This document shows positions 62,721 through 64,000 of a stretch of DNA of 64,000 nucleotides, piece by piece. The translations under genes and the position numbers were made by a program. This stretch comes from Mycolicibacterium komossense (lineage in GTDB: Bacteria > Actinomycetota > Actinomycetes > Mycobacteriales > Mycobacteriaceae). Position 1 is the first letter of the stretch, and the number at the start of each line of letters is the position of its first letter. The stretch lies in contig NZ_JACKTY010000052.1 in NCBI RefSeq assembly GCF_025822605.1, forward strand, positions 26,952-90,951, in the 5' to 3' direction. The notes under the pieces were generated by a model. It was not told the origin of the DNA, searched no databases, and saw nothing but the letters and a program-made list of their open reading frames with translations.

Positions 62721-63571
62721 TCACAGCCGCGGCGGCGCTCCCGGGTGGCCGGCGTCATAGGCGTCGCCGTCTACGGCGACGCGCGAATCGTCGTCGGGAT
62801 CGATGCGGACCGGAATCACCAGGCCGACTGCGCCGAGGACGCTGCGGCGGGCCTCGGTGCGGAACGCCGTGCGGGTTCGGGCGGGATAGCTGGTGGCGTC
62901 GGCGCGGTGTACGACGAGTTCGAGGTCCCACAACGACGCCTCGGCCCCCGGGAGCATCGCGGCGGGTAACGCGACTCGGGTGGCTCCGGTGATGGTGGCG
63001 GTGGCGGGCGTCCCACTGCGGAGCAACTCGGCCGCCTCCGCCGATGACAGGTGGCCACCCCCGCCGGCACGTCCGGTCTTGTGCACGCCGTCGAGATCGA
63101 TGTCCAATGAGATCGGCGTCCCCAGTGTCGAACCGAGTTGCCGGGCGAGCTTGTCGACCACGTCGAGATCGGTGACGGCGATGCTCAACGAGTCAGCCTC
63201 GCCCGGCGCGTGGGTCGCGCACCCCGACCGCATCAGCTCGGCCAGCACCTCGGCTTGGCTCGCGCCCTGAGCAGCAGACTGCAGCCTCTGCTCGTCAGGA
63301 GTGCCCCGGTGCACGGTCACGTCGAGCGGCGGACCGACGCTCTTGATGGATGCTGAGAGCATCTCGCCCACCGCGGGAGTTCGGTCGAGGCCGGCCCGCA
63401 GTTGATACGAGACCGCCTGGGGTGCAATGCCCTCGGCGTCGAGTAGGCCGGAGACGACGAGCGGCGCAGGGGCGTGCCGTTGACGACCAGTGTGCCGTGC
63501 GACGGCATTTCGGTGACGGCCGTCACCCGGTATCTGCCGCGAATGATGCTACGGCGCTTGAACCAGTTCAC
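62721..63571 (-). pseudogene. Unknown actinobacterial protein with frameshift
   Basis: From GTG 63571 the frame MNWFKRRSIIRGRYRVTAV continues to LVVNGTP, then breaks at a run of four G on the plus strand (63469-63472). In the next frame it resumes with APLVVSGLLDAEGIAPQAVS and runs for 240 or so residues to the stop at 62721. One more base in the run would restore one protein of about 283 aa. The content is alpha/beta, with acidic patches and ADATSYPARTRTAFRTEARR. Family and function unrecognised. Confidence 0.6.
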
Positions 63572-63580
63572 CGTCCAAAA

Positions 63581-64000
63581 CTACTTGGGGAGCAGTGGTT
63601 TCAGTGCTTCGGCAATTGCTGCGACAGCCCCGGGGGTATAGCTCGGCATGTTGAAGATGATCCCGCCGACACCGGCATCGAACACTTTGGCCTTGATCTG
63701 TTCGGCGATCGCCTCGGGACTGCCGACCGCCGCGCGTTGGCGCCGGTCTTCGGGAATCTGGTCGATGGTCGCCTTGTCGTCGACGATCACCGTGATGAGC
63801 TGGCTGGTCTCCAGAGTGGCGGGGTCGCGGCCGATGTCCTCGCATCGTTGCCTGGCTGCCTTGACCTTGGCTGGGAGGTCGTCAAAGCCGGCAATGATGT
63901 TGAGATGGTCGAAGTGCTTGGCTGCCAACGGGATTGTCTTCTTCTCGCCGCTGCCGCCGATCATCAGCGGGATGTGGTCGCGGAAGCGGGGCTCGGCCAT
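63581..64000 (-). CDS. F420-dependent LLM-class oxidoreductase, C-terminal part
   Basis: The C-terminal 139 residues of a luciferase-like TIM-barrel protein; it continues beyond the window. Recognisable elements are HIPLMIGGSGEKKTIPLAAK (active-site loop of F420-dependent LLM enzymes), FDDLPAKVKAARQRCEDIGR and the barrel end GVGGIIFNMPSYTPG. The gene is the last feature seen. Substrate unknown. Confidence 0.86.
   Translation of the reverse strand: MAEPRFRDHIPLMIGGSGEKKTIPLAAKHFDHLNIIAGFDDLPAKVKAARQRCEDIGRDPATLETSQLITVIVDDKATIDQIPEDRRQRAAVGSPEAIAEQIKAKVFDAGVGGIIFNMPSYTPGAVAAIAEALKPLLPK

Overview
The window reads as chromosomal DNA of a fast-growing mycobacterium (Mycolicibacterium type): high GC, frequent GTG/TTG starts, 1-4 nt stop/start overlaps, and close gene-order agreement with the M. 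tuberculosis Rv3490-Rv3518 cholesterol region. That synteny, and the naming of many genes, rests on recalled protein sequences and was not searched.

Positions 1-20400 are mainly steroid catabolism: the 3' end of a CYP142-like P450, echA19, fadD19 with an overlapping nitronate monooxygenase gene, ilvX, a kshA-kstD pair, fadD17, fadE27, fadE26, fdxD and a side-chain short-chain dehydrogenase (chsB1). Between them lie a membrane-TPR/AAA+ gene pair, a VOC protein and an AraC-type regulator. Positions 20420-30890 are one long mce4 operon (yrbE4A-yrbE4B-mce4A-F-mam4A-mam4B), the cholesterol importer. Its promoter carries two KstR-type operators (TnnAACnnGTTnnA). Further operators lie before fadD19/echA19, fadE26/fdxD and a second dehydrogenase gene at 35196.

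Positions 30877-37743 hold otsA with an unlisted 54-aa partner gene, three tandem small secreted proteins (Ibp1-like), an enoyl-CoA hydratase, the KstR-boxed dehydrogenase, a 3-hydroxyisobutyrate-dehydrogenase-like gene, a DUF1905 remnant and a VanX-like dipeptidase. Two paralogous exported alanine-rich proteins lie on either side of mce4 (13264-14406 and 37887-39206), each preceded by a degenerate KstR-like site.

Positions 39533-53215 are mixed metabolism and stress: a DapB-like/Rieske pair with a divergent TetR gene, PhoU, a cupin, an Acg-type nitroreductase, an oxidoreductase, an M20 peptidase, a kmtR-cdf nickel/cobalt efflux pair, a flavin monooxygenase, an ANTAR protein, a VOC-DoxX pair divergent from a MarR gene with two palindromic operators, and an Rv1733c-family membrane protein.

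Positions 53216-64000 begin with a small zinc-ribbon gene and katE, divergent and each behind a SigF-like promoter. They are followed by a glycosyltransferase, a TauE/SafE exporter with a GntR/FadR regulator, and a proton-consuming set (oxalate decarboxylase, acetolactate synthase, acetolactate decarboxylase). The window ends with a frameshifted unknown gene and the 3' part of an F420-dependent oxidoreductase gene. I saw no tRNA, rRNA, CRISPR array, insertion sequence or prophage.
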